Shown here one piece after another: positions 11,305 to 23,018 of a stretch of DNA of 64,000 nucleotides. Within the stretch, counting starts at the first letter, position 1. Each line of letters begins with the position of its first letter. The stretch is taken from contig CM043700.1 in assembly GCA_023935145.1 (NCBI GenBank), forward strand, positions 35,953,620 to 36,017,619, written 5' to 3'. The translations under genes and the position numbers were made by a program. A model generated the notes under the pieces. It ran no database searches and was not told the DNA's origin. It saw nothing but the letters and a program-made list of their open reading frames with translations. The DNA is from Bretschneidera sinensis (taxonomy: Eukaryota > Streptophyta > Magnoliopsida > Brassicales > Akaniaceae).

Positions 11305-11760
11305 ATGGGAAAGTTAGAGCTCTTCTCTATCCTTGTGGCGTTGTTCTTAGCCACAACAACGGTATCACTCACATTTGCAGCAACAGAAGATATCAGTCCC
11401 TCAGCGGAAGAAGATGAATATTACGCGTATCCACCTGGAACTGAATTCGAAATTTTGTCACCAGAACCTTCACTAGAGTATGCCAAATTTTTGCAAAGCT
11501 GTTCTGAAAAGATGACTATGGAGTGCGGGAAACAAGTATTCATGTATATGTTCGAGAATGTTACCGTTACTGAAAATTGTTGCAGAACACTTATGGCAGT
11601 GGGAAAAGAGTGCCACACTGCATTGGTTAGAACCACTTTCTCATTGAATCATTTTAAAGCAAATGCATCTTTAGGTATTCCCAGAAGTAAACAATTTTGG
11701 AATAAATGTGTTTTGGATTTTGGATCTGATTCATCTGCTCCTCTCTCTTTTGAATATTAA
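11305..11760 (+). CDS. Prolamin-like secreted cysteine-rich protein, type A copy 2 (151 aa)
   Basis: Same architecture as A1: signal peptide (1-26), acidic Tyr/Pro-rich segment (27-62), six cysteines at 66, 74, 92, 93, 103 and 135, tail APLSFEY. It differs from A3 only at residue 111 (Thr here, Ile in A3). It is intact, with a normal start and stop and AATAAA at 11844-11849. The next gene downstream is B1 on the other strand, 2.5 kb away. Confidence 0.88.
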   Translation: MGKLELFSILVALFLATTTVSLTFAATEDISPSAEEDEYYAYPPGTEFEILSPEPSLEYAKFLQSCSEKMTMECGKQVFMYMFENVTVTENCCRTLMAVGKECHTALVRTTFSLNHFKANASLGIPRSKQFWNKCVLDFGSDSSAPLSFEY

Positions 11761-12244
11761 TTTTTTTCTTTTTATATACGTTTCTGTCTTGTACCATATT
11801 AAATCAAGAATTCTTAAATGTAAAATAAGAATTCTGTAATTTAAATAAACTCATGTCGACCAATTAATGCTTGTTCTTTCCATGTCAATTGATTCAATTA
11901 TATATATATTAAAAATATTTGTATTCTAAAATGAATATATATACTTTTATTTAGACTATAAATATAAAAGTTTATATACTCAGGTTTGAAAGTTAGAGCT
12001 CAAAGGGTTGGAGGTCAGGCTCGTTTGGGCTTGAAGCTGACTCGAGCTTAAGTTGTGGAAAATAAACACGAGCGGAGCATGAGTTTAAATTTTCATTCTT
12101 GGCTCGAGTTCAAAAAGACCATAAATAACTCGAGCCAAGTATCCAAATTAAAGCTCAGGTTGACAGCCTGTGCCCTACACACTTCTACGATATTTGATTG
12201 AACACTTTTCTTTTTTGTGAGAATTTATTATAGAAAAAAACACA

Positions 12245-12592
12245 CACGAACGAAAGGGAAAACCTGGATGGAGATGGACACACACACGCGAATGAAAGGG
12301 AAAACCTGGATGAAGATGGATACGTACATGGCTAACAACACACGTTAGCTTTAAAATAATACTCAACTATTAGACCTGCAAAATTATGCTCATATATATG
12401 TAGTTGTTTGAGCTCTAAATGTGACTACACGCATATATGAAAGGGAAAACCTGGATGGAGATGGATACGTATATGGCTAACAACACACGTTAGCTTTAAA
12501 ACAATACTCAACTATTAGACCCTCAAAATTATGCTCATATATATGTAGTTGTTTTAGCTCTAAATATGACTAAATTGAATACTACTTCAAGT
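12245..12592. repeat. Minisatellite-like duplication downstream of A2
   Basis: AAAGGGAAAACCTGGATG occurs at about 12254, 12295 and 12439. The last two copies start a 144-bp imperfect tandem repeat that also includes the ACACACGTTAGCTTTAAAA block. The same arrangement is kept in units 3 and 4. Unit 1 keeps only the first part before its deletion point. No coding function is visible. Confidence 0.7.
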
Positions 12593-12983
12593 GATCTACA
12601 AATGTAATGCAAATAAATCTCACTAATTATTTATAAGCTCAAAAAGTGATCCATGATTTCAACGATCATGCAGTCTTAGTTTTGACAGGAACCCGATGTA
12701 TGCCTTGATTCATAAATGCTGAGATAGAACTTTCATTCTTTTACTCTATCAAGTCATGCTTAATTTTCTGTTGCATAAGCAACATGAATGATTTAACCAT
12801 CCAGCTTTGCTGAGTTAAGTGCTACTAAAGAGGCTTTCTAGCTTTATAAGCAAGCAGTATTGGAGGAACAACTAAAAATATTAATTATAATCACAATCAT
12901 TTATGAATAATAAAAATAATAGTAATATAATTAATATTTATTGAAATAATAATATTTAACATAACAATAACTAAATTGTTAAT

Positions 12984-13007
12984 ATAATAATAATAATAAT
13001 AATAATA
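12984..13007. repeat. (AAT)n microsatellite
   Basis: A short AAT run. The matching run in unit 4 (about 28256-28291) is longer and interrupted, so this site varies between units. Confidence 0.8.
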
Positions 13008-14219
13008 GTCTCAATCAAAAATCAAATTAACTTTTTTTAAGCTATTTTCAACCTTTTATTTATAAAAGCAATCACCTTAAAAAAATTAGTGTTCTCAACT
13101 GGAATTGTTTGGTGTTGTATTTCTTTGATGGGTTCTTTTAATGGTGATGCTATTGACATTCCAAAGATTATTATTAGCACAATTTGTGTTTGTTTAACTT
13201 ACAATATTGTCTTGAAATTATATGCTTTTGAAAATACAATTTAACTAAGTGCATTATTGTAAGTTTAAGGGAAAATTACAATAACCCACCTGATGTACGT
13301 CGACGATTACACTTACCTCACCAAGAAAAGCCGAGAAGAATTCTCTATATTATTATATGTAATATGTATTAAATGAAAGAAACTCTGATACCACATTGAT
13401 ATTTTCTATTTAGGGTTTAAGCTAAGAGTTAGAGAGGGAGAAGAGAGATAGAGTGTAGAGAGAGACAAGAAGCAATGTTGTTAGAGGCACACCAAACATA
13501 AAGAATTCTTCTCAATTTCTTTTATTTTAACACAGTATCAGACCTCCATATCCTAACTTCTAGTTCTGAGGATGCACTTTTTTATTTAATATTTGACCAA
13601 GTTATTTGCTCTTTCGGATATTTGGTCTTTCTTTCATTTGAGTTTCACATGCAATACTTTTAATCCTTTAGTCGGCTTGTACTTGAGAGAATTTGTTAAT
13701 GTATAAACAATTAATTTGATCATTTTATATCAATTTATGCTTTTGAAATATTTGTTTATTCGGTTATTTTAAATATTTTTTTTATATTTGTATGGTTGTT
13801 TTGTCTCATGCAGTTCATTGGCTATGAGAAGGGGCTTCTTTCTACGATTTGCTCTTGCTTTTCGAGTAACAGTTTCGAGTTTTTTTTAATAGGGTACAGT
13901 TTTGAGTTGTTGGTTTGGTGTTTGTTTAAAGACCTGTGAGGACTTTTAATAAAATATCACAATACCAATCGAATCTCAATGCATTACATGTTATATAGAT
14001 TAATACCCACGTAATTAAAAATACCAAAGCTACTTCTTTAAGAATGATTAAAATAGCCCAAATAAGTTCAGTTTTTTTATCTTATAAATTCAACATTAAT
14101 TTGGAGATCTAATTAAGTTTTACATGACTTAATTATCAAGTTCTTAATTTATTTTTAAGAATTCATTATTTAATTAATATGGTCTGTACCAAGCTGTAAA
14201 ATTATACATAACAAAAAAA

Positions 14220-14582
14220 CTATGATTCAAAAGAGATTGGCGCAGATGCATCTCCTCCAAAATCCAAAACACAAGTATTCCATACTTGTTTACTTCTAGG
14301 GATAATAGAAGATGCATTTGCTTCAGACTGATGTAATGTAAAAGTGGCTTTCGCCAATATGATATGACACTCTTCTCCCATTGCTATAAGGTTTTGACAG
14401 CATTTTTCAGTGATGTCTACATTCTGATTGAATATAGACGTGAATACCTCTTTCCCGCACTCTGGAGTCATCTTATCTACACAACTTTGTGGTGATAGCT
14501 CTGCAGCCAATGTGAGTGACACTATGGTTGCGGTGGCTATGAACAATGCCATAAGGATAGAGAAGTTCTCTGACTTTGCCAT
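14220..14582 (-). CDS. Prolamin-like secreted cysteine-rich protein, type B copy 1 (120 aa)
   Basis: The protein has a signal peptide (residues 1-27, ending LAA) followed directly by the cysteine domain, with cysteines at 34, 42, 61, 62, 72 and 104 (C-x7-C-x18-CC-x9-C-x31-C). The tail APISFES matches the APLSFEY tail of type A. NAS at 89 is a possible glycosylation site. The length and pattern fit the prolamin-like family, and the product should be secreted and disulfide-bonded. It differs from B2 and B3 at residue 4 (Ser for Leu), next to the signal peptide core. It is transcribed away from C1, with 853 bp between the starts. Confidence 0.88.
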   Translation of the reverse strand: MAKSENFSILMALFIATATIVSLTLAAELSPQSCVDKMTPECGKEVFTSIFNQNVDITEKCCQNLIAMGEECHIILAKATFTLHQSEANASSIIPRSKQVWNTCVLDFGGDASAPISFES

Positions 14583-15435
14583 AATTTTTTTTATATTTTA
14601 ATTAATGATACAGGAGTATTAATTTATTTTTTGTGTTGCTTTGAGAGAGATGATTTTGATGGTGATACACAAGGATCATTTTATAGGTTGTAATCAAAGG
14701 AAAGAGATAATTTATTGTTGTTTCAAAACGTTCCAAAATTAGTATCTTCTGTATTTAATATGTTTGATTATAATTAATTAACCATGTAACATAAGTTTTT
14801 CAAATCCATGATGTGAAGGGTTTACATTAATTTGCTAGACATGAAACGGAAGTTGACTTCATATGACGGGAACCAAAGATTAAATGTTAATACTACTTTG
14901 AATATTGAAGGGTAGAAAAAACAAAAGAACCAAAGGGTTTACATTAATTTGCTAGACATGAAACGGAAGTTGACTTCATATAACGGGAACCAAAGATTAA
15001 ATGTTAATACTACTTTGAATATTGAAGGGTAAGAAAAAACAAAAGAACCAAATTAAGCTCTCTATTACTATCTTTAGACATTTGTGACATCCAATAATTA
15101 CAATTTTATATATTGGTATTTCGATTCATATATGTATGTATTATCCATCTAAGAATGAAGCCATAAATAGAAAAAATAAAAAAACAAAGTGTGACTAAAA
15201 TATTTTAAAAAACGACCGAAGGATGAGTAGCCTTCACATCATGGATTTGAAATACTTATGTTACATGGTCAACTAATGCTGAAGACACTAATTTTGAAAT
15301 GTTTTGAAACAACAAAAAATTATCTCTTTCCTCTAATTACACCCTATAAAATAATCCTTGCAAATGCATCACTCTCAAAGAAATACAAAAAATAAATTGG
15401 TACTGCTACATCATTAATTAAAAATAAAACCAATC
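14583..15435. promoter_or_regulatory. Shared B1/C1 divergent promoter region
   Basis: TATA boxes face outward on each side: 14678-14685 (TATAAAAT on the minus strand, for B1) and 15345-15353 (TATAAAATA, for C1). Each side has a GTTTTGAAAC-like block and one GTAACAT motif (14786-14792; 15258-15264 as its complement). In Arabidopsis, GTAACNT is the reported binding site of MYB98, which drives synergid-expressed genes including members of this family. The link is inference. A 117-bp duplication (14821-15054) lies between the two halves in this unit only. Confidence 0.6.
14821..15054. repeat. 117-bp tandem duplication between B1 and C1
   Basis: The block beginning TTTACATTAATTTGCTAGAC at 14821 is repeated from 14938 with only a few changes. 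Units 3 (22510 onward) and 4 (30108 onward) have one copy. Confidence 0.9.
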
Positions 15436-15798
15436 ATGGCAAAGTTAGAGAACTTCTCTATCCTTATGGCATTGGTCATAGCCACTAAAATCATGGTGTC
15501 ACCCACAATGGCTACAGAGCTATCACCACATAGTTGTGTCGATAAGATGACTCCAGAGTGCGGAAAAGAGGTATTCACGTCTATATTCGATCAGAATTTA
15601 AACGTCACTGAAAAATACTGTCAAAACCTTATAGCAATGGGAAAAGAATGCCATATCATATTGGTGAAAGCCACTTTTACATTACATCAGTCCGAAGCAA
15701 ATGCGTCTTCTATTATCCCGAGAAGTAAACAAGTATGAAATACTTGTGTTTTGGATTTTGGAGGAGATGCATCTGCGCCAATCTCTTTTGAATCATAG
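15436..15798 (+). pseudogene. Prolamin-like type C copy 1, truncated by TGG-to-TGA (100 of 120 codons)
   Basis: It aligns with B along its whole length, but the Trp codon at position 101 is TGA (15736-15738). The predicted product therefore stops before the last cysteine (104) and the conserved tail, which are still readable downstream to TAG at 15796-15798. The first cysteine of the CC pair (61) is Tyr, as in every C copy. The signal peptide core has changes (VSPTMAT) compared with B. With four of six cysteines left, a folded family member is unlikely. Confidence 0.8.
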
Positions 15799-18700
15799 TT
15801 TTTTTTGTTGTTGTTATATATGATTTTACAGTTTATTACGTACCGTACTGATTTCTTAAAATTAAATTATGAATTCTATAGTTAAGTCATGTAAAACTTA
15901 ATTAGATCTTCAAATTAATGTTGAATTTATAACATAAAAAAAAAAAACTGAACTTATTTGGGCTATTTCAATTTTTCTCAAAGATGTAGCTTTGGTATTT
16001 TAAATTATATGGGTATCAATCTATATAACATGTAAAAAAACCTAAAATAATGTATTTTAAAAAAACATATAAGTAAATAATACAATCAAATTAGGTAGTA
16101 ATAATTTGTGGCTTGAGCATAGTCTAATTGAGAATTACACTTTTTTCTCTTAAGAGGAGGTCCCATTCAAATCTCAAGTTCAAATTTCGCTACTCCTATT
16201 GTAAAAAAATATATGATAAACTAACATAAATTATATCTCCAACAAATTATATTTATGAGATCATATTTTAAAAAGAAACAAAATTGAATTTATGAGGTCT
16301 CCTCTCCCCTCCCCGTATAAATGACAGATTTTTTTTAGAATACAAAATGATGTAGATTTGGTACCAAAATATTTCAACATATAAAATCCTTAATAACCAA
16401 TATATACAATCAAATTAAATATAAAATAAACTAATTGTATTTATAAGATCATATTCTAAAAGAAAAAAAAGAAGAAAAAAATGAGATTTTTCCCTAAAAG
16501 TATTACTTTTAATTCAGTTAATAAATTGAGATTCGATCGATATTGTGATATTTTATTATAAAAACCATCCCATAGTTTAGATAACTACTTTTCAAAAGAA
16601 ACCAAACTCCGCACAAGTCTTTAAACAAGCACCAAACCAACAACTCAAAACTGTAACTCAAAAGGCAAGAGCTGACAGTCAAAAGAAACCCCGTCCCATA
16701 GCCAATGAATCGTACGAGGCGAAAGAACCATCAAAATACTAGAAATATTAAGAAATAATTGAGTTACCAATTATATCAAAAGCTAAAACTGATAAAAAAA
16801 AAAGTGATCCAATTAATTCTTTATAAAACATCTCTCAAGTACAAGCTAACTGACGAATTTAAGGTTTTTGCACTTGAACCCAAATGAAAAAAAGCCTATG
16901 TATCCAAAAGAGAAATAACTTGGTCAAATATTAAATGAAAATGGATATATTTTGAACTTGAAACGAAGATCTGAAGTTCTGATACCACGTTAAAATTTGA
17001 AAAATTGAGAAGAATTATCTATATTTTGTGTTCCTCTAACAACGCACTATCTCCCGTCTCTCTCTATACCGTCTCTCAACTCTTAGCCTAAACCCTAAAT
17101 ACCAAATATCAATATGGTATCGGAGTTTTGTCCATGTAATACATATTACACACATAATATAGTGAATTCTTATTTATTTATTTTTTTTATTTTCACAGGA
17201 AACACACGTAGTAGTCACAAATTGCACAATCAATAGATTTTGAAAACCGATCAGAATCAAGCCCATTGGAATCATACTTTTCAATCAAGCATTACCATTG
17301 TTACAATCTTGATATCTCTCTGAGAAAAAAATACTTTATATTATAATATATTACATCTCTCTTATTTGTTAATAATTACAATTTAATCTAAAATTTGTTA
17401 AAAAACAACAATCTAATCTCACTTTTAAAAAATTAAAAAAAAATGAAAACAATTATAAATACCCTTCAACTAATCATTTGTACCTTTTAGAATGGTTACC
17501 AGTTATTATCATACATTTTCACTCTTCTTCCTATTCTTCTTGTGCCAATGGTTATGTCTATTGCTATGACTTGTAGTTTATATATTTTTTTGTCCTCCAA
17601 GGCCCAAAAGTCAAGTCTTTAACAATGAGTTATATATTCTGAGTTCAAAGTATTGACCAATTTACCATAAATCTTTTTCTCAAATACAAAATCCTCTGTT
17701 CTACCTGTTGGTTTACACAACATTTGCGAATTATTGGAAGAACCATCCGCGCTAAGTTGAGACACCCAATCTCAGGGAGATTTCCACTGATATCTTCTTT
17801 TTCTCACGAGGGACAAGTTCTGTTTTGTTGAGCAGAAAATCAGAAACCGAGGCAATAGCTGAGCTCCTTCTATTTTTAATCCAGCAACTTTTGGTGTTCC
17901 AAACAATAGAGAAATATATACTGTCCAATATCAGCAGTAGGCAACTAAGCATTGGAGGGCATTGTCCCTTGTCACACCAGTGGCCAAATTTGTCAATTGT
18001 TAATTCCTTGTTTCATTCATAACATGCTGACATTTCATTCATAACATGCAGACAATGCCAACAATCTTGGAAAATCTTGTTTAAGAATAACACCACACAA
18101 TCATGTATTTAACGATCCAGAGATTCTTGCGAAGATTTGGTCTATGAGATTTTTTTGGATAAAAAATACTTTTCACATAGAAAGAAACGTGCTCATTTTG
18201 TCAGTTCTAGCGAACAACTGTTGGATAAAAAAATTAAATTAAATAATTGTACTTGACCATATGAAAATATTAGAATATTTTTTTTGATCAAACTGCTGTC
18301 AAATAGAGCCGACATAACATAAACTTTAATTGATAAAATTAGCACCATTTCTCTGACCTCTGTTTTCTTTTACTGTGGAAAGTCTTTTCGTATTTGAAGT
18401 GGACAAAAAGCAATTCCATCGACCACGTGGACAAAATCTCCAAAACAAAGTATGCCAACGGGCAACTAATGCCTCATGTTCTCTTAGTTCTGAGAAGTTC
18501 TTGTATGGCACAGTGTGAGAGAGATACATGACACAAAGGTTCATCTCACCCTTAAATTGTGCAAAAAGATTGAGAAGAAAAGATATACGAGACAATAATT
18601 TTTCCTTAATTCTATCTTTCATTACATATTTTTAAATTAACTAATCACTATATTAGAACACTTTGAAACAACTGTAATCATCGTTAAATTAAGCTTCCTT

Positions 18701-18992
18701 TTTTACCTTTTTCTAAACTCAGATAGCAAAATCACTCTTAAGTAGAAGTTAAATTATTATTGCATATCAACATTTCTCCAACTAATGCCTTAAAATTATT
18801 GTAATTAATTAATCAAACATAATTAATGCAAAAGATATTAATGAAGCGTTTTGAAACCACCAAATTAATAGTACTATATCTTTCCTGTATTGCACCCTAT
18901 ATATAAAAGGATCCTTAAAACCATTAATCTTCAAATTAGCAACACAATAAAGATAAATTGATAAACCTGTCATTACTAAAAAAAACAAAATC
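15799..18992. repeat. Spacer from C1 to A3
   Basis: The region holds the rest of the right arm of the inverted repeat, then (from 17221) the start of unit 3 with the unrecognised ORF block (17752-18022) and the distal A3 promoter. A tract at about 16108-16200 resembles a tRNA-derived SINE promoter region. No gene is supported. Confidence 0.6.
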
Positions 18993-19448
18993 ATGGGAAA
19001 GTTAGAGCTCTTCTCTATCCTTGTGGCGTTGTTCTTAGCCACAACAACGGTATCACTCACATTTGCAGCAACAGAAGATATCAGTCCCTCAGCGGAAGAA
19101 GATGAATATTACGCGTATCCACCTGGAACTGAATTCGAAATTTTGTCACCAGAACCTTCACTAGAGTATGCCAAATTTTTGCAAAGCTGTTCTGAAAAGA
19201 TGACTATGGAGTGCGGGAAACAAGTATTCATGTATATGTTCGAGAATGTTACCGTTACTGAAAATTGTTGCAGAACACTTATGGCAGTGGGAAAAGAGTG
19301 CCACACTGCATTGGTTAGAACCATTTTCTCATTGAATCATTTTAAAGCAAATGCATCTTTAGGTATTCCCAGAAGTAAACAATTTTGGAATAAATGTGTT
19401 TTGGATTTTGGATCTGATTCATCTGCTCCTCTCTCTTTTGAATATTAA
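18993..19448 (+). CDS. Prolamin-like secreted cysteine-rich protein, type A copy 3 (151 aa)
   Basis: It matches A2 except Ile at residue 111. Signal peptide, acidic segment, six cysteines (66, 74, 92, 93, 103, 135) and tail are all present. The TATA box is at 18898-18908. It is predicted to be secreted and functional as far as the sequence shows. Confidence 0.88.
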   Translation: MGKLELFSILVALFLATTTVSLTFAATEDISPSAEEDEYYAYPPGTEFEILSPEPSLEYAKFLQSCSEKMTMECGKQVFMYMFENVTVTENCCRTLMAVGKECHTALVRTIFSLNHFKANASLGIPRSKQFWNKCVLDFGSDSSAPLSFEY

Positions 19449-21906
19449 TTTTTTTCTTTTTATATACGTTTCTGTCTGGTACCATATTAAATCAAGAATT
19501 CTTAAATGTAAAATAAGAATTCTGTAATTTAAATAAACTCATGTCGACCAATTAATGCTTGTTCTTTCCATGTCAATTGATTCAATTATATATATATTAA
19601 AAATATTTGTATTCTAAAATGAATATATATACTTTTATTTAGACTATAAATATAAAAGTTTATATACTCAGGTTTGAAAGTTAGAGCTCAAAGGGTTGGA
19701 GGTCAGTCTCGTTTGGGCTTGAAGCTGACTCGAGCTTAAGTTGTGGAAAATAAACGCGAGCGGAGCATGAGTTTAAATTTTCATTCTTGGCTCGAGTTCA
19801 AAAAGACCATAAATAACTCGAGCCAAGTATCCAAATTAAAGCTCAGGTTGACAGCCTGTGCCCTACACACATCTACGATATTTGATTGAACACTTTTCTT
19901 TTTTGTGAGAATTTATTATAGAAAAAAACACACACGAACGAAAGGGAAAACCTGGATGGAGATGGACACACACACGCGAATGAAAGGGAAAACCTGGATG
20001 AAGATGGATACGTACATGGCTAACAACACACGTTAGCTTTAAAATAATACTCAACTATTAGACCTGCAAAATTATGCTCATATATATGTAGTTGTTTGAG
20101 CTCTAAATGTGACTACACGCATATATGAAAGGGAAAACCTGGATGGAGATGGATACGTATATGGCTAACAACACACGTTAGCTTTAAAACAATACTCAAC
20201 TATTAGACCCTCAAAATTATGCTCATATATATGTAGTTGTTTTAGCTCTAAATATGACTAAATTGAATACTACTTCAAGTGATCTACAAATGTAATGCAA
20301 ATAAATCTCACTAATTATTTATAAGCTCAAAAAGTGATCCATGATTTCAACGATCATGCAGTCTTAGTTTTGACAGGAACCCGATGTATGCCTTGATTCA
20401 TAAATGCTGAGATAGAACTTTCATTCTTTTACTCTATCAAGTCATGCTTAATTTTCTGTTGCATAAGCAACATGAATGATTTAACCATCCAGCTTTGCTG
20501 AGTTAAGTGCTACTAAAGAGGCTTTCTAGCTTTATAAGCAAGCAGTATTGGAGGAACAACTAAAAATATTAATTATAATCACAATCATTTATGAATAATA
20601 AAAATAATAGTAATATAATTAATATTTATTGAAATAATAATATTTAACATAACAATAACTAAATTGTTAATATAATAATAATAATAATAATAATAGTCTC
20701 AATCAAAAATCAAATTAACTTTTTTTAAGCTATTTTCAACCTTTTATTTATAAAAGCAATCACCTTAAAAAAATTAGTGTTCTCAACTGGAATTGTTTGG
20801 TGTTGTATTTCTTTGATGGGTTCTTTTAATGGTGATGCTATTGACATTCCAAAGATTATTATTAGCACAATTTGTGTTTGTTTAACTTACAATATTGTCT
20901 TGAAATTATATGCTTTTGAAAATACAATTTAACTAAGTGCATTATTGTAAGTTTAAGGGAAAATTACAATAACCCACCTGATGTACGTCGACGATTACAC
21001 TTACCTCACCAAGAAAAGCCGAGAAGAATTCTCTATATTATTATATGTAATATGTATTAAATGAAAGAAACTCTGATACCACATTGATATTTTCTATTTA
21101 GGGTTTAAGCTAAGAGTTAGAGAGGGAGAAGAGAGATAGAGTGTAGAGAGAGACAAGAAGCAATGTTGTTAGAGGCACACCAAACATAAAGAATTCTTCT
21201 CAATTTCTTTTATTTTAACACAGTATCAGACCTCCATATCCTAACTTCTAGTTCTGAGGATGCACTTTTTTATTTAATATTTGACCAAGTTATTTGCTCT
21301 TTCGGATATTTGGTCTTTCTTTCATTTGAGTTTCACATGCAATACTTTTAATCCTTTAGTCGGCTTGTACTTGAGAGAATTTGTTAATGTATAAACAATT
21401 AATTTGATCATTTTATATCAATTTATGCTTTTGAAATATTTGTTTATTCGGTTATTTTAAATATTTTTTTTATATTTGTATGGTTGTTTTGTCTCATGCA
21501 GTTCATTGGCTATGAGAAGGGGCTTCTTTCTACGATTTGCTCTTGCTTTTCGAGTAACAGTTTCGAGTTTTTTTTAATAGGGTACAGTTTTGAGTTGTTG
21601 GTTTGGTGTTTGTTTAAAGACCTGTGAGGACTTTTAATAAAATATCACAATACCAATCGAATCTCAATGCATTACATGTTATATAGATTAATACCCACGT
21701 AACTAAAAATACCAAAGCTACTTCTTTAAGAATGATTAAAATAGCCCAAATAAGTTCAGTTTTTTTATCTTATAAATTCAACATTAATTTGGAGATCTAA
21801 TTAATTTTACATGACTTAATTATCAAGTTCTTAATTTATTTTTAAGAATTCATTATTTATTTAATATGGTCTGTACCAAGCTGTAAAATTATACATAACA
21901 AAAAAA

Positions 21907-22269
21907 CTATGATTCAAAAGAGATTGGCGCAGATGCATCTCCTCCAAAATCCAAAACACAAGTATTCCATACTTGTTTACTTCTAGGGATAATAGAAGAT
22001 GCATTTGCTTCAGACTGATGTAATGTAAAAGTGGCTTTCGTCAATATGATATGACACTCTTCTCCCATTGCTATAAGGTTTTGACAGCATTTTTCAGTGA
22101 CGTCTACATTCTGATTGAATATAGACGTGAATACCTCTTTCCCGCACTCTGGAGTCATCTTATCTACACAACTTTGTGGTGATAGCTCTGCAGCCAATGT
22201 GAGTGACACTATGGTTGCGGTGGCTATGAACAATGCCATAAGGATAGAGAAGTTCTCTAACTTTGCCAT
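21907..22269 (-). CDS. Prolamin-like secreted cysteine-rich protein, type B copy 2 (120 aa)
   Basis: Intact, with six cysteines at 34, 42, 61, 62, 72 and 104, signal peptide (1-27) and tail APISFES. It has Val57 and Thr77 where B1 and B3 have Ile and Ala. Head to head with C2, with 749 bp between the starts. Confidence 0.88.
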   Translation of the reverse strand: MAKLENFSILMALFIATATIVSLTLAAELSPQSCVDKMTPECGKEVFTSIFNQNVDVTEKCCQNLIAMGEECHIILTKATFTLHQSEANASSIIPRSKQVWNTCVLDFGGDASAPISFES

Positions 22270-23018
22270 AATTTTTTTCTTATATTTTAATTAATGATAC
22301 AGGAGTATTAATTTATTTTTTGTGTTGCTTTGAGAGAGATGATTTTGATGGTGATACACAAGGATCATTTTATAGGTTGTAATCAAAGGAAAGAGATAAT
22401 TTATTGTTGTTTCACAACGTTCCAAAATTAGTATCTTCTGTATTAATTATGTTTGATTATAATTAATTAACCACGTAACATTAGTTTTTCAAATCCATGA
22501 TGTGAAGGGTTTACATTAATTTGTTAGACAGGAAACAGAAGTTGACTTCATATGACGCGAACCAAAGATTAAATGTTAATACTACTTTGAATATTGAAGG
22601 GTAAGAAAAAACAAAAGAACCAAATTAAGCTCTCCATTACTATCTTTAGACATTTGTGACATCCAATAATTACAATTTTATATATTGGCATTTCGGTTCA
22701 TATATGTATGTATTATACATGTAAGAATGAAGCCATAAATAGAAAAAATAAAAAAACAAAGTGTGACTAAAATATTTTAAAAAACGACCGAAGGATGAGT
22801 AGCCTTCACATCATGGATTTGAAATACTTATGTTACATGGTCAACTAATGCTGAAGATACTAATTTTGAAATGTTTTGAAACAACAAAAAATTATCCCTT
22901 TCCTCTAATTACACCCTATAAAATAATCCTTGTGTATCACTATCAAATGCATCACTCTCAAAGCAATACAAAAAATAAATTGGTACTGCTACATCATTAA
23001 TTAAAAATAAAACCAATC
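22270..23018. promoter_or_regulatory. Shared B2/C2 divergent promoter region
   Basis: The C2 TATA box is at 22917-22925. GTAACAT motifs lie at 22475-22481 (B2 side) and 22830-22836 (C2 side, complement). C2 keeps about 15 bp after its TATA box (TGTGTATCACTATCA) that are also present in B leaders but missing from C1 and C3, so C2 is closer to the ancestral form here too. Confidence 0.6.

Larger units (their letters stand above)
13336..17171. repeat. Large imperfect inverted repeat holding the B1/C1 gene pair
   Basis: The left arm (13336 to about 14820) read in reverse matches the right arm (about 15231-17171) from end to end. The arms share the promoters, the genes, the downstream DNA and a terminal AAGAATTC/GAATTCTT block. 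The centre, about 410 bp, is not shared. The right arm is longer because it has about 480 bp of extra DNA (about 16040-16520). Similarity is clearly lower than between tandem units, so the inversion predates amplification. Equivalent repeats are at 21024-24752 and 28624-32338. Confidence 0.85.
9532..17220. repeat. Array unit 2 (7689 bp, complete)
   Basis: This is the first complete unit, in the order upstream block, A2, minisatellite spacer, B1 (-), C1 (+), spacer. It differs from units 3 and 4 by a private 117-bp tandem duplication between B1 and C1 (14821-15054). Confidence 0.92.

Noticed and set aside
11121..11372. 83-aa minus-strand frame across the A promoter and start
   Set aside because: It overlaps the TATA box, leader and signal peptide codons of A on the other strand. 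It is a shadow frame.
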